From: Pantoea sp. CCBC3-3-1
Lineage (GTDB): Bacteria > Pseudomonadota > Gammaproteobacteria > Enterobacterales > Enterobacteriaceae
DNA: 64,000 bases
NCBI RefSeq assembly: GCF_007981265.1
Contig: NZ_CP034363.1
Location: 2,852,001-2,916,000, forward strand
Direction of reading: 5' to 3'
This document shows positions 51,679 through 61,819 of the stretch, one piece after another. Both the position numbers and the translations under genes were made by a program. Below the pieces are notes generated by a model. It did no database searches and was not told where the DNA came from. It saw nothing but the letters and a program-made list of their open reading frames with translations. Numbering within the stretch: the first letter of the stretch is position 1; each line of letters begins with the position of its first letter.

Positions 51679-52590
51679 TTATACTGATTGTTTTCGCAGT
51701 TTACCAGCCAGATTTACCGCAAAAAGCACAATCGATCCCACGATGAATCCCAGCACCAGGTTGGCCAGGTTGCTGATAAGCGAGGCGATCATTCCGCTAA
51801 AGCCTGCACTGACGTGCTCAATGTAGTGATGCAGCAGCGGCACGCCGTGGGCGATAATGCCGCCACCGACCAGGAACATTGCCAGCGTGCCGACAACGGA
51901 CAGCACCTTCATCATTTTTGGTGCCAGCGTCAACAGCAGACCACCCACGCCTTGTGCCAGCGCGGAGGATTTCTCTTTAAGCCACAGGCCCAAATCGTCA
52001 ATTTTAACGATACAGGCTACGATGCCATACACCCCAACCGTCACCAGAATGGCGATGCCTGCCAGTATAACGACCTGATTCAGTAGCGGCGCGTCGGAAA
52101 CAATACCCAGGGTGATTGCGACAATCTCCGCGGAAAGAATAAAGTCGGTGCGCACTGCGCCTTTGATTTTTTTCTTTTCATAGACGGCGGCTTCCTGCGG
52201 ATTGAGCTTGCGGATGCGTTGCTCTCTGGCCTCAGGCGTTTTCGCGTTTTCATCCTTATGCAGGCTGTGGAAGACTTTTTCCACCCCTTCATAGCAAAGA
52301 TAGGCACCACCCAGCATCAGCAAAGGCGTAATCGCCCAGGGTGCCAGCGCGCTAATGACCAACGCCAGCGGCACCAAAATCAGCTTATTCAGGAAAGAGC
52401 CTTTCGCCACGCCCCACACTACCGGCAGTTCGCGATTAGCCTTTACGCCGCTAACCTGCTGTGCATTTAGCGACAGATCGTCACCCAATACGCCAGCGGT
52501 CTTCTTTGCCGCCACTTTTCCCATCACCGAAATATCATCCAGCAGCGTGGCAATATCATCCAGTAATGTCAGTAAACTACTTCCTGCCAA
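51679..52590 (-). CDS. yedI: YedI family membrane protein (DUF808)
   Basis: A 303-residue protein beginning [20 protein letters not shown], the DUF808 signature, with several membrane helices ([59 protein letters not shown]). Inner membrane; function unknown. Confidence 0.93.
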   Translation of the reverse strand: MAGSSLLTLLDDIATLLDDISVMGKVAAKKTAGVLGDDLSLNAQQVSGVKANRELPVVWGVAKGSFLNKLILVPLALVISALAPWAITPLLMLGGAYLCYEGVEKVFHSLHKDENAKTPEAREQRIRKLNPQEAAVYEKKKIKGAVRTDFILSAEIVAITLGIVSDAPLLNQVVILAGIAILVTVGVYGIVACIVKIDDLGLWLKEKSSALAQGVGGLLLTLAPKMMKVLSVVGTLAMFLVGGGIIAHGVPLLHHYIEHVSAGFSGMIASLISNLANLVLGFIVGSIVLFAVNLAGKLRKQSV

Positions 52591-52605
52591 AATTTCCTTC
52601 CTTAT

Positions 52606-52869
52606 TTAGTCATGCTGACAGCAGGGACAAACCTGCACTTCGGCTACCGAGATATCGGCAATACCGTCACAATCCCACTCTACGCGAACCGGCCCTTCCG
52701 CTTGTGCGTGATGCACATATTTACTGACCGGGCTTTCGGTTTGACCCGCGATCTCTTCTGTCGCCACCAGCGTGTTGCCCACAAAAATGCGCGCGGTAGC
52801 CGTGGTGTTGACCATTCGTTCGCCGCTGATTTTATACAGTCGTCTGACTGTGAGTTTGATACTGGCCAT
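52606..52869 (-). CDS. Hypothetical protein with CPCC tail (87 aa)
   Basis: A beta-rich 87-residue protein (MASIKLTVRRLYKISGERMV, VEWDCDGIADISVAEVQVC) ending CPCCQHD. It lies 15 bases upstream of yedI on the same strand, possibly co-transcribed. No family recognised. Confidence 0.65.
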   Translation of the reverse strand: MASIKLTVRRLYKISGERMVNTTATARIFVGNTLVATEEIAGQTESPVSKYVHHAQAEGPVRVEWDCDGIADISVAEVQVCPCCQHD

Positions 52870-53040
52870 AATCCACCGTAGACAGAAGATGTTAAAGAGT
52901 GTGATCTAAGCAATTATGAACGAGGGATGCAAATTATGTGATCTGAATCGTCCAGATTGGCAAAAAAAGCGAGATTTCATCTGGTTGAAATCTTTTTTTA
53001 ACGCTAACGTAGCGCTCTTTATCCGGCTTCAGGAAAAATT

Positions 53041-53958
53041 ATGTTACGCCGCGCGCCTGCCCTGCTTCCACTTCTGGCCTCATTGTTCGCCCTCTATTTT
53101 ATCTGGGGATCGACCTATTTCGTGATCCGTGTCGGGGTGGAAAGCTGGCCCCCAATGATGATGGCCGGGCTGCGTTTTCTGCTGGCAGGGGTAATTCTTA
53201 CAGCCTTCTTATTGCTGCGCGGCGACAGGCTTCCCAGCTGGCGTCAGGCCGGGAATGCCGCGCTGGTCGGCATTATGCTGCTGGCTGCCGGTAACGGCGC
53301 GGTTACGGTGGCCGAGCATCAGAATGTCCCGTCCGGCATTGCGGCTGTGATGGTCGCGACCGTGCCGCTGTTCGCTATGTGCTTCAGCCGCCTGTTCGGC
53401 ATTGCAACCCGCTGGATTGAATGGTTAGGGATTGCCGTTGGGCTGGTGGGCATTATCCTGCTGAACAGCGGCGGCCATCTTGGCAATAATCCGTGGGGCG
53501 CATTGATGATCCTGGCCGGCTCGCTAAGCTGGGCGTTTGGTTCGGTCTGGGGATCGCGTATTAATTTGCCCACAGGCATGATGGCGGGCGCGATTGAGAT
53601 GCTGGCAGCGGGCGTGGTTCTGCTGACGGCCAGCCAGCTAAGCGGCGAAAAGCTGCATGCCGCCCCTGCATTACCGGGTTTTCTGGCGCTGGGCTATCTC
53701 AGCCTGTTTGGCTCGATCATCGCCATCAATGCCTATATGTTCCTGATTCGCAACGTTAGCCCGGCTATTGCCACCAGCTACGCCTATGTTAATCCGGTTG
53801 TCGCCGTGCTGCTGGGCATTAGTTTTGCGGGCGAAAGCCTCACCCCGCGCGAGTGGCTGGCGCTGGCAGTTATCGTTCTGGCGGTAATTCTGGTGACGTT
53901 GGGAAAATATCTCATTCCCTGCAAACCGGTGATCAAACCGGTCACTAAAGCGGACTAG
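53041..53958 (+). CDS. yedA: Inner-membrane transporter YedA (EamA/DMT family)
   Basis: A 305-residue protein with ten membrane helices in two EamA repeats: SLFALYFIWGSTYFVIRVGV near the start and GALMILAGSLSWAFGSVWGS in the second half, then TSYAYVNPVVAVLLGISFAG. Likely exporter of small metabolites; substrate unknown. Confidence 0.93.
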   Translation: MLRRAPALLPLLASLFALYFIWGSTYFVIRVGVESWPPMMMAGLRFLLAGVILTAFLLLRGDRLPSWRQAGNAALVGIMLLAAGNGAVTVAEHQNVPSGIAAVMVATVPLFAMCFSRLFGIATRWIEWLGIAVGLVGIILLNSGGHLGNNPWGALMILAGSLSWAFGSVWGSRINLPTGMMAGAIEMLAAGVVLLTASQLSGEKLHAAPALPGFLALGYLSLFGSIIAINAYMFLIRNVSPAIATSYAYVNPVVAVLLGISFAGESLTPREWLALAVIVLAVILVTLGKYLIPCKPVIKPVTKAD

Positions 53959-53979
53959 TTCTGTTGCGGCAGGCAGGGA

Positions 53980-54450
53980 TCAGCTCAGAGGACGAACTCC
54001 CTGCCCGTCGATTTCGGCATTGCCTTCTGCGGCAAACAGCCACTCTTCCAGGCGGGCGCCTAGCGCTTCTGATGCCAGTTTAGTTTTTCCGCGCAGCGCG
54101 CACTCCCATACCACCAGTACCTTCCAGCCCGCAGCGCTCAGTTCAGCAACCGCGCGTTTATCGCGCTCAACGTTGCCGTCTATTTTTTCCATCCAGAAAG
54201 CGGTGCGGGTTGCAGGAACTTTAAAGAGATGGCAGTGGTGGTGATGCCAGAAACAGCCATGCACAAAGACAATCGCCTGATGGCGATCCAGCACAAAATC
54301 GGGCCGTCCAGGCAGGCTTTTGTCCTGCACGCGATAGCTGAAACCCAGCTCGGCCAGCTGTTCGGCCAGCCGGTTTTCAATCGCCGTGTCTCGCGTGCGT
54401 ATGGCCCGCATGTTCTTGCTACGAATTATCGATGAGTGAACGTCAGCCAT
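53980..54450 (-). CDS. vsr: Very short patch repair endonuclease Vsr
   Basis: A 156-residue protein with Vsr motifs: IIRSKNMRAIRTRDTAIENR, GRPDFVLDRHQAIVFVHGCF (catalytic Asp in PDFV), WHHHHCHLF (zinc/His cluster). It nicks at T:G mismatches produced by deamination of Dcm-methylated cytosine. Follows dcm by 16 bases. Confidence 0.96.
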   Translation of the reverse strand: MADVHSSIIRSKNMRAIRTRDTAIENRLAEQLAELGFSYRVQDKSLPGRPDFVLDRHQAIVFVHGCFWHHHHCHLFKVPATRTAFWMEKIDGNVERDKRAVAELSAAGWKVLVVWECALRGKTKLASEALGARLEEWLFAAEGNAEIDGQGVRPLS

Positions 54451-54466
54451 ACTGTCTCCTTGAGGG

Positions 54467-55876
54467 TCAGGCGTTCTGATTCCCCTGCCGCGCCTGCACC
54501 GCCTGCTTAATCCACGGCAGCAGCAGTTTCGCTACCGCCGCAAACGCCGGCACAACCACTGAGTTACCAAACTGGCGGTAAGCCTGACTGTCTGAAACGG
54601 GAATACGAAAGCGCTGGTCTGGCTTTTCAAAGCCCATCAGGCGTGCACATTCCCTCGGCGTCAAACGACGTGGACGGCGCTGCTGATTGTCCGCATCATC
54701 AAAATCTCTTTCACCCAGCTGGCGATCCCAGCCACGGTCAATAAGAATTTCCGATCCGTCTTTGTAATAACGCGCGGAGAGCGTACGCACCACGCCATTT
54801 TCCAGCTGCGGATCCACCAGGCCGTAGCCAAAGCCATTACCTTTAGCCTGATGTTTCTTCGCATAATTATAGAGGTATTTCCACAGCACGGGCGTCAGGA
54901 TGTATTTAGCATCCACCGCGGGCTCCAGCAGATCGCGCAGCGGCGTTCGCTGCTGAGGATAGAGCGTTTTCAGCGCGCTGAGGCTGAATTGCGGCAGTTT
55001 TAAATCACGTCGAAACCCCACCAGCACAATGCGCTCGCGGTGCTGCGGCAAAAAATGTTTCCCGTCGATGATTTTAGGATCGGCTGCGCCGCTGGCATCA
55101 GCATCCGCCACGTCATAACCCAGTTCGTCCAGCGTCTCCATAATCACGCGGAAGGTATTGCCTTTGTCATGGCTCTTCAGATTTTTGACGTTTTCCAGCA
55201 CAAAAATGGCCGGTTTTTTAGCGGTGATAATACGGGCCACGTCAAAAAACAGCGTGCCCTGCGCTTCACACTCAAAGCCGTGAGCCCGGCCCAGCGCGTT
55301 TTTTTTCGACACGCCCGCCAGCGAAAAAGGCTGGCAGGGGAAACCCGCCAGCAGCACATCATGATCCGGCACCTGCCGGTTAATATGCTGGTAAGCCTCC
55401 TGCTCGCTGACGTCAGGCTTTGCGCTTAAAGTGACATCACGAATGTCCTGATTGAAAACGTGACTTTCTGGATCGCAATACCAGTTCGCGCGGTAAGTTT
55501 TTACCGAGTACTTGTTCCACTCACTGGTAAACACGCACTGACCCCCAATCGCTTCGAAACCGCTGCGAATGCCGCCAATACCGGCAAAGAGGTCAATAAA
55601 ACGGAATGCATAATGCGGATGATGAGCGGGCGGCGCAGGCAGCAGGTTGTCCAGTGCCGCTATTTCGGCCTCGGTCAAAACCGTCATGGCGCTGCTGCCT
55701 TTAACCCAGCGGCTAAGCGTGTCGCGTGTCCAGGCAGACTGGCCGGCCTGCTGTAACGTTGCCGCCAGCGTTTTCAGATCGTAGATTTCCAGTAATTGCT
55801 CTACTCGCTGACGATCCTGCTGATATTTTTGCTGCGCCTGCAGAGGTGCTTCGCCGCTACTGTCGAACTCGCTCAT
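54467..55876 (-). CDS. dcm: DNA cytosine methyltransferase Dcm
   Basis: A 469-residue C5-methyltransferase: motif [21 protein letters not shown] (near residue 92), motif [13 protein letters not shown] with catalytic Cys (near 180), motif [14 protein letters not shown], motif [15 protein letters not shown]. The ATG at 55876 is preferred over the in-frame GTG six bases upstream. Expected to methylate CCWGG. Confidence 0.96.
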   Translation of the reverse strand: MSEFDSSGEAPLQAQQKYQQDRQRVEQLLEIYDLKTLAATLQQAGQSAWTRDTLSRWVKGSSAMTVLTEAEIAALDNLLPAPPAHHPHYAFRFIDLFAGIGGIRSGFEAIGGQCVFTSEWNKYSVKTYRANWYCDPESHVFNQDIRDVTLSAKPDVSEQEAYQHINRQVPDHDVLLAGFPCQPFSLAGVSKKNALGRAHGFECEAQGTLFFDVARIITAKKPAIFVLENVKNLKSHDKGNTFRVIMETLDELGYDVADADASGAADPKIIDGKHFLPQHRERIVLVGFRRDLKLPQFSLSALKTLYPQQRTPLRDLLEPAVDAKYILTPVLWKYLYNYAKKHQAKGNGFGYGLVDPQLENGVVRTLSARYYKDGSEILIDRGWDRQLGERDFDDADNQQRRPRRLTPRECARLMGFEKPDQRFRIPVSDSQAYRQFGNSVVVPAFAAVAKLLLPWIKQAVQARQGNQNA

Positions 55877-56051
55877 AGTCACTCATCAATAAGGATTGAG
55901 CCTGGCAGTTTATCACTTCACTGCACCAAAGCCAGGCGCTAACTGGCTCAACTGGCGATTTACACAGCAGCCGGGGCACAATCCGTGACATCCTGCGAGC
56001 CTGAGCTTAAACTTGCTCTGTTTTTTTGACCCATTCATGGAGCCTGACGTC

Positions 56052-56711
56052 ATGAGCGACATCTCACGCCCGCCCCTGAGCCTGCCAAACGGTGCCAGTA
56101 AACTGCTGCTGCACTCGTGCTGTGCGCCCTGCTCTGGCGAAGTCATGGAGGCCATTGCGGCCGCCGGGATTGATTACACCATTTTCTTCTACAACCCGAA
56201 TATTCATCCACAGAAAGAGTATCTGTTGCGTAAAGAGGAGAATATCCGCTTCGCAGAAAAGAACGGCGTGCCTTTTGTGGACGCTGATTATGATACGGAT
56301 AACTGGTTTGAACGCGCAAAAGGAATGGAGTGGGAACCCGAACGCGGCGTACGTTGCACCATGTGTTTCGACATGCGCTTTGAACGCACCGCGCTGTATG
56401 CTCATGAACATGGTTTTCCGGTTATTTCCAGCTGTCTGGGGATCTCCCGCTGGAAAAACATGCAGCAAATTAACGATTGCGGCAAACGCGCCGCCGCGCC
56501 TTACGATAATCTGACCTATTGGGATTACAACTGGCGGAAAAAAGGCGGTTCAGCACGCATGATTGATATCAGCAAGCGCGAACGTTTTTATCAGCAGGAA
56601 TATTGCGGCTGCGTCTACTCGCTGCGTGACACTAATCTTCACCGTAAAAGCCAGGGCCGCCAGCTGATTAAGCTGGGCGTCCTCTATTACGGTGATGATG
56701 AGCAGGCATGA
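56052..56711 (+). CDS. queH: Epoxyqueuosine reductase QueH
   Basis: A 219-residue DUF208 protein: [20 protein letters not shown] (adjacent Cys), [24 protein letters not shown], and [12 protein letters not shown]. The Cys ligands hold an iron-sulfur cluster and metal site. It does the last step of queuosine synthesis in tRNA. Start at 56052 selected by a GGAG nine bases upstream; an ATG at 56013 is an alternative. Confidence 0.93.
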   Translation: MSDISRPPLSLPNGASKLLLHSCCAPCSGEVMEAIAAAGIDYTIFFYNPNIHPQKEYLLRKEENIRFAEKNGVPFVDADYDTDNWFERAKGMEWEPERGVRCTMCFDMRFERTALYAHEHGFPVISSCLGISRWKNMQQINDCGKRAAAPYDNLTYWDYNWRKKGGSARMIDISKRERFYQQEYCGCVYSLRDTNLHRKSQGRQLIKLGVLYYGDDEQA

Positions 56712-56731
56712 TTCCGTCGATTGCTGACTGA

Positions 56732-56750
56732 CCCCATCCTGAGGATGGGG
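56732..56750. terminator. Hairpin between queH and the RHH gene
   Basis: CCCCATCC-tga-GGATGGGG, between convergent genes, with a T-run a few bases later on the plus strand. Confidence 0.5.
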
Positions 56751-56755
56751 CAACA

Positions 56756-57007
56756 CTATTTTTTCTTTTTCGATTTTTTCAGCAACGCACGGATTTGCTT
56801 AAGTTCACTGGACGTTAATTGCGCATCGACCTCCTCCGACGTATCCAGGTTATCCACGGTGGGATGCGGATACGTTGTCAGGCTACTGTGCAGACGCTGA
56901 CTAACCTCCTGACTGAGCGAAATTTGATTTTCCGTGGCCAGCGTTTTCAGCGTTTCTTTCAGATTTGGATCGATTTTTATTGTTAAGCTAACGGTGTCGG
57001 TAGTCAT
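56756..57007 (-). CDS. Ribbon-helix-helix-like protein (83 aa)
   Basis: Starts MTTDTVSLTIKIDPNLKETL, then KTLATENQISLSQEVSQRLH: a beta strand and two helices of the Arc/CopG type, followed by an acidic linker and a Lys-rich end (KKSKKKK). Probably a DNA-binding regulator, no toxin gene beside it. Start at 57007 preferred over the longer frame. Confidence 0.7.
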   Translation of the reverse strand: MTTDTVSLTIKIDPNLKETLKTLATENQISLSQEVSQRLHSSLTTYPHPTVDNLDTSEEVDAQLTSSELKQIRALLKKSKKKK

Positions 57008-57088
57008 GTCCGAATCTCCTGATAAATGACCGCAACACCCTCGCATGAAAGCTTGTGTATAACCATACTGTCACAAAAATTTAATATT

Positions 57089-57784
57089 TTAGTGACTCGT
57101 GGCAAACGCCTGTAATACATCCTGATCCAGCGCGCAAAAATCCCCGTTCAGCTCGGCGCACAGCTTTGCCATGTAGGTCACCAAAAAATCGGCATTATGA
57201 CGCGCCAGCCGGCGCCCCTCTTCGGTATGCATGGTCTCAGGCAGCTTAAGTAATTTTTTCTGAAAATGATCCAGCGCCCATTCCGCATCGTTTAAAGGCC
57301 GCTCCTTACCCAAGGGGTCGAAGCTGTCAAACAGCGAACGTCCCAGCGCACCGGAAACATAAAACACGCGAGCCAGTCCTATTGCGCCTAATGATTCCAG
57401 TCGATCGGCATCCTGCACGATTTGCGCTTCTAACGTTTCTGCTACCACACCCGCGCTAAAGCTGTGAGCGTGAACGGCATGCGATACCGCATCATGTTTC
57501 TCTTCAGGAAAATCAGGGAAAACGTCCAGCAGGATCCGACGCGTCTCAACGGCGGCCTTTGCGGAAGCCAGGTGACGCTCTGGATGATTTTTAGGCAGGT
57601 TAACGATGTCATGAAAATAACACCCGGTAAGCACAACCAGCTCATCAGCCGGTGTGTCTTTCATAATACGCTGGGCAGTCAGCCAGACTCGACGTAAATG
57701 CGCGACGTCGTGAGCTTTATCATCCTGAGGCCATGTCGCATGCAGCCAGCTTTCAAAGCGGCGTTGCCAGTGATTAAGAGTCAT
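57089..57784 (-). CDS. yedJ: HD-domain phosphohydrolase YedJ
   Basis: A 231-residue HD protein: KAHDVAHLRRVWLTAQRI (His-Asp), VVLTGCYFHDIVNLPKN (HD), and IVQDADRLESLGAIGLAR (D). Matches E. coli YedJ. Metal-dependent phosphohydrolase, substrate unknown. Confidence 0.93.
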   Translation of the reverse strand: MTLNHWQRRFESWLHATWPQDDKAHDVAHLRRVWLTAQRIMKDTPADELVVLTGCYFHDIVNLPKNHPERHLASAKAAVETRRILLDVFPDFPEEKHDAVSHAVHAHSFSAGVVAETLEAQIVQDADRLESLGAIGLARVFYVSGALGRSLFDSFDPLGKERPLNDAEWALDHFQKKLLKLPETMHTEEGRRLARHNADFLVTYMAKLCAELNGDFCALDQDVLQAFATSH

Positions 57785-58378
57785 AGACTTCTCCTTATAG
57801 TTTGAACTTGTAGAGATGTCAGTGGGTTAACGCTCATCCACTGTAGATAAGGGCAGCGGGCCCGATGCCACCCTTCTCTGTTTATAGCGCTTATCTTCAC
57901 ATTTTCGCAATGCGTTTTGGTTTTTCAGGTTTTTACCCAGCCTTTAATTGCTGATTTTTTATGCAAATGGTTAAACATTAATAATGTACTTTTTGTAATA
58001 AGTTATCGGCATTTTGACGCACAGTAAGTTAGAATCATCATCAACCCACAATCGATTCTGGCAGCGGAGCGTCGTAACAGTAACAGATTGTCTCAGGCTG
58101 CTGTTAACGTAAGAGATTGTAAAGACGGCATATGTCAAATTTATGATCGCGAGGATTGTTGGGCCTGAACCCGCAGGTCAGACCTGCGAAAATGCCGCCC
58201 TTGTCCCTGAAGAGTACAAGGCGGAACAGGTAGCTTAAATAAAAAAGCTCAGCTTATGTTTCATTTGATTTAAAACACACACAGTTCCACGCAGGCTAAA
58301 GTTCAGATTAATCTGTATTGTCATTTAAGTAATGGCTGCGATCGGTGCCTTAACCAAATAAGTAACAGGGGTCAAACC
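57785..58378. other. 594-base gap with several hairpins
   Basis: No open reading frame of note. It includes CAGTGG...CCACTG (from 57819), two direct GTAA(C/G)AGATTGT copies near 58078 and 58110, CGCAGGT-cag-ACCTGCG (58171-58187) and CCGCCCTTGT...ACAAGGCGG (58195-58224). AT-rich in the first half. A structured RNA is possible. Confidence 0.4.
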
Positions 58379-59038
58379 ATGAAAGAACGCCCGATTTTGT
58401 TTAACGATCAACGGGTGCGAGCACTGCTCTCAGGCCAACAGAGCCAGACCCGGCGCATTATGAAATCCCAACTCTTTGGACCAGGACAAGATAACCACGA
58501 AGGCTGTTATGGCATTGATGTCTTAAACAACCACCTCCAGGGCAACCGGGTAATGGGCATGGGAAACTTAAGTTACCACTGTCCTTTTGGGCAGCCCGGC
58601 GACCGTTTATGGGTGAGAGAAACCTGGCGAGGCCCGGTAATTCCCCCGGAAGAAATGGCCGAATACGAACGTAATCCCGAACGGTTTAAAACGCCTGACT
58701 ATTGTCAATATCGTGCCGATACCGGAACCTTTTCCAGCGCCGCTGAGGAAGACGATCAGTTCGGCTGGCAGGCGGGCATCCATATGCCGCGCTGGGCAAG
58801 CCGCATCAATTTGCTGGTAACGGCGGTGCGGGTTGAGAAGATTCAGGACATCAGCGATGACGATATTTTTGCTGAAGGCGTGCAAACTGACTCTCACTTC
58901 CTGAATAACTTTTTCACTATGCACAATGAAGTGATCTCCCCGAAAGACAGCTACCGCAAACAGTGGGCGCTGCAGTATGGCGGCACAAGCTGGGAAGTGA
59001 ATCCCTGGGTTTGGGTCATCGAATTTAAACGCGTCTGA
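58379..59038 (+). CDS. ASCH/PUA-like phage-type protein
   Basis: A 219-residue protein starting MKERPILFNDQRVRALLSGQ, then QSQTRRIMKSQLFG and PFGQPGDRLWVRETWRGPVI; the end reads WVWVIEFKRV. The pattern (target-binding QTRR, GDRLWVRE) is that of ASCH-fold proteins common in prophages. AGGGG lies eight bases before the ATG. No other phage gene flanks it, so it may be a remnant or domesticated. Function unknown. Confidence 0.75.
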   Translation: MKERPILFNDQRVRALLSGQQSQTRRIMKSQLFGPGQDNHEGCYGIDVLNNHLQGNRVMGMGNLSYHCPFGQPGDRLWVRETWRGPVIPPEEMAEYERNPERFKTPDYCQYRADTGTFSSAAEEDDQFGWQAGIHMPRWASRINLLVTAVRVEKIQDISDDDIFAEGVQTDSHFLNNFFTMHNEVISPKDSYRKQWALQYGGTSWEVNPWVWVIEFKRV

Positions 59039-59245
59039 TGACGTTCATCCCGGCTGAGATCGCCAGCCGGGATGCTTATTTTGCTCCTCACCCACCTGCG
59101 ATCACAGATTCTCTCTGAATTTACTGATTAAATTGCCGCTCTGCGTCCATACGCGAAAACGTTTCTCATATTGCCGAATGTAACAGTTGCGGTTAACAGT
59201 ATGCTGCGGCATGGTAATACCTCCTCCACCGGATTGGGTTGCATG

Positions 59246-60028
59246 ATGATCAAATGGCCCTGGAAAACCAAAACGGCTGATAATCTGCCCTGGCAGCAGG
59301 CACTGGCAATCCCATTGCTGCAAACGCTGAGTGAGAGCGATCGGCAAAAGCTCATCCAGCTTGCCCAGCGCTTTCTGCAACAGAAACGGCTGCTGGCTTT
59401 GCAGGATTTCGTTCTCGACGATGTGAAATCTGCGCGTGTCGCCCTGCTTTTTTGCCTGCCCGTGCTCAATCTCGGCTACGAATGGCTGGATGGTTTTCAT
59501 GAGGTGCTGATCTATCCCGCTCCTTTTATGGTGGACGACGAGTGGCAGGATGAATTTGGCCTCGTGCACCGCGAGCGTATGGTCCAGTCAGGTCAAAGCT
59601 GGCAGCAAGGCCCCATCGTGCTGAACTGGCTGGATGTGCAGGACTCATTTGATCTTTCAGGTTATAACCTGATTATTCATGAAGTGGCCCATAAACTGGA
59701 TGCCCGGGGTAGCGACTACGCTAATGGCGTGCCGGCGATGCCGCTACGTGAAGTGGCCGGATGGGAGCGCGAGCTGAACGCTGCGATGAGCAGTATTCAG
59801 GATGAAATCGATTCGGTAGGCGAGAACGCGGCAACTATCGATGCCTACGCGGCCAGCGATCCGGCCGAGTGCTTCGCCGTGCTGTCGGAATACTTCTTTA
59901 GCGCGCCTGATTTACTGGCGGAACGCTTTCCTCAGCTGTATGAACGGTTTTGCCGCTTTTACCGCCAGGATCCCAGGCGTACTGGCGGGGAAGCTGAATC
60001 GAGGCAAAATGGCAGCATCGTTCATTAA
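59246..60028 (+). CDS. mtfA: MtfA peptidase (regulator of Mlc)
   Basis: A 260-residue zinc peptidase. It has [17 protein letters not shown] (HExxH, near residue 150), [13 protein letters not shown] with a third ligand, and the E. coli MtfA N-terminus MIKWPWK at 59246. MtfA binds the glucose repressor Mlc and affects ptsG. The longer frame upstream is not conserved. Next to a tRNA-Asn gene as in E. coli. Confidence 0.93.
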   Translation: MIKWPWKTKTADNLPWQQALAIPLLQTLSESDRQKLIQLAQRFLQQKRLLALQDFVLDDVKSARVALLFCLPVLNLGYEWLDGFHEVLIYPAPFMVDDEWQDEFGLVHRERMVQSGQSWQQGPIVLNWLDVQDSFDLSGYNLIIHEVAHKLDARGSDYANGVPAMPLREVAGWERELNAAMSSIQDEIDSVGENAATIDAYAASDPAECFAVLSEYFFSAPDLLAERFPQLYERFCRFYRQDPRRTGGEAESRQNGSIVH

Positions 60029-60127
60029 CTGTGCGGATTGAGTTATTCCCAGCCAGTTGAAAGCTATCGGGTTTTTTAGTGTTGACACGCCGGGCCTGCC
60101 CCGTTACTATGCGCCCCATCAACCGAT

Positions 60128-60203
60128 TCCTCTGTAGTTCAGTCGGTAGAACGGCGGACTGTTAATCCGTATGTCACTGGTTCGAGTCCAGTCAGAGGAG
60201 CCA
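60128..60203 (+). tRNA. asnT-like: tRNA-Asn (GTT anticodon)
   Basis: 76 bases starting TCCTCTGTAG, with anticodon GTT at 60161-60163, T-loop GGTTCGAGTCC and encoded CCA. It folds as the standard E. coli tRNA-Asn. A P4-type integrase lies 162 bases downstream, so its 3' end is the likely integration site. Confidence 0.97.
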
Positions 60204-60364
60204 AATTCTTGTTTTCATGCTGCTTTTCGAATCCTTATTTGATTCAGATTCAATAGGTTAGCGTGAAAAGTCTTCCCGTTGCATTTTTATTTCCCCCTCC
60301 GCATCGGGCAAGATTGGTGGTCTGATTTGGGGTCATTTCAGTTCGATTATGGAGTGACCACCAT

Positions 60365-61621
60365 ATGTCTCTGAACGACACTAAAATCCGCAGCCTCAAG
60401 CCTTCTGATAAACCATTCAAAGTCTCCGATTCACAAGGGTTATACCTTTTAGTTAATCCTCACGGTTCACGTCTCTGGTATCTCAAATATCGTATCAATG
60501 GCAAAGAATCCCGCATTGCCTTAGGTGCCTATCCAGAAGTATCTCTGGCGAATGCTCGACAACATCGTGACGGGATCCGCAAGCTGCTGGTGCAGAATAT
60601 TAATCCATCACAGCAACGTATCGCAGAAAATGCTGCCCGCTCATCTGAAAAATCCTTTAAACACGTTGCATTGAGCTGGCATAAAAGCAATAAAAAGTGG
60701 TCGCAAAATACCGCTGATCGATTGCTGGCCAGTATGAACAACCATATCTTTCCGGTTCTAGGGCATCTGTCAGTATCAGAACTTAAACCCCGGCATTTCA
60801 TTGGGCTGCTGAAAGGTATCGAGGAAAAAGGCCTTCTGGAAGTTGCATCCCGCACGCGGCAGCACCTCAGTAACATCATGCGCCATGCTGTTCATCAGGG
60901 ATTAATCGACACAAACCCGGCAGCAAACCTTGACGGCGTGATATCTCCGCCCGTTAAGCACCATTATCCCGCACTGCCACTCGAGCGTCTTCCTGAGCTG
61001 CTTGAACGCATTGCGGGTTATCATCAGGGGCGTGAACTTACCCGGCTCGCCGTTATGCTAACCTTGCACCTGTTCATTCGCTCAAGTGAACTACGTTTTG
61101 CACGCTGGTCGGAAATTGATTTCAGAAACAAAATTTGGACTATTCCCTCAACCCGAGAAGCTCTTCCCGGCATTCGCTACTCTGAACGAGGAGCAAAAAT
61201 GCGCACGCCACATATTGTCCCGTTGTCACGGCAGGCCTTTTGTATGCTAAAACAAATAAAGGAAATGTCAGGTCATCTGGAGTTAGTATTCCCTAGCGAT
61301 CATAACCCCTATAGGCCGATGTGTGAAAATACGGTTAACAAGGCATTACGGATGATGGGCTACAACACGAAAGTCGATGTCTGCGGACATGGATTCCGGT
61401 CTATGGCATGTAGCGCTCTGATGGAATCCGGGCTTTGGTTGCAGGATGCAGTTGAACGTCAGATGAGCCACCAGGAACGTAACACTGTACGGGCAGCTTA
61501 TACACATAAAGCTGAGCACCTTGATGCTCGAAGGGCCATGATGCAATGGTGGTCGGATTATCTTGACAGATGCAGGGTGATATTCATGCCGCCTTATCTC
61601 GTGTCCATGAAAGGCCATTAG
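60365..61621 (+). CDS. P4-family integrase
   Basis: A 418-residue tyrosine recombinase. N-terminal DUF4102-type arm domain (SLNDTKIRSLKPSDKPFKVS, DSQGLYLLVNPHGSRLWYLK), Arg in LHLFIRSSELRFARW, HGFR in CGHGFRSMACSALMESG, and the Tyr in RNTVRAAYTHK. Family members insert islands in tRNA genes. No other island gene of phage type and no second tRNA end is seen to the right, so this is a remnant or the start of a longer island. Confidence 0.9.
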   Translation: MSLNDTKIRSLKPSDKPFKVSDSQGLYLLVNPHGSRLWYLKYRINGKESRIALGAYPEVSLANARQHRDGIRKLLVQNINPSQQRIAENAARSSEKSFKHVALSWHKSNKKWSQNTADRLLASMNNHIFPVLGHLSVSELKPRHFIGLLKGIEEKGLLEVASRTRQHLSNIMRHAVHQGLIDTNPAANLDGVISPPVKHHYPALPLERLPELLERIAGYHQGRELTRLAVMLTLHLFIRSSELRFARWSEIDFRNKIWTIPSTREALPGIRYSERGAKMRTPHIVPLSRQAFCMLKQIKEMSGHLELVFPSDHNPYRPMCENTVNKALRMMGYNTKVDVCGHGFRSMACSALMESGLWLQDAVERQMSHQERNTVRAAYTHKAEHLDARRAMMQWWSDYLDRCRVIFMPPYLVSMKGH

Positions 61622-61819
61622 TCCTGATAGAAAGAATCATCTGGCTCAAGTCTGTCTCAGTAAAGATGTTGTTATCTGGTGACTCAAGATATAAAACAAA
61701 ACAGATGATAACTCGTGAAACAAGGCGGAGATATCTCTTCGTCTTGTTTCACCTACTGGTCGGTTAAGAAATGGCAATTGAATATGGCTACCGGTACAAA
61801 GTACGCCTTTAGTAATTTA
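61622..61819. other. Gap downstream of the integrase
   Basis: About 200 bases, no gene or clear terminator recognised. Confidence 0.4.
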
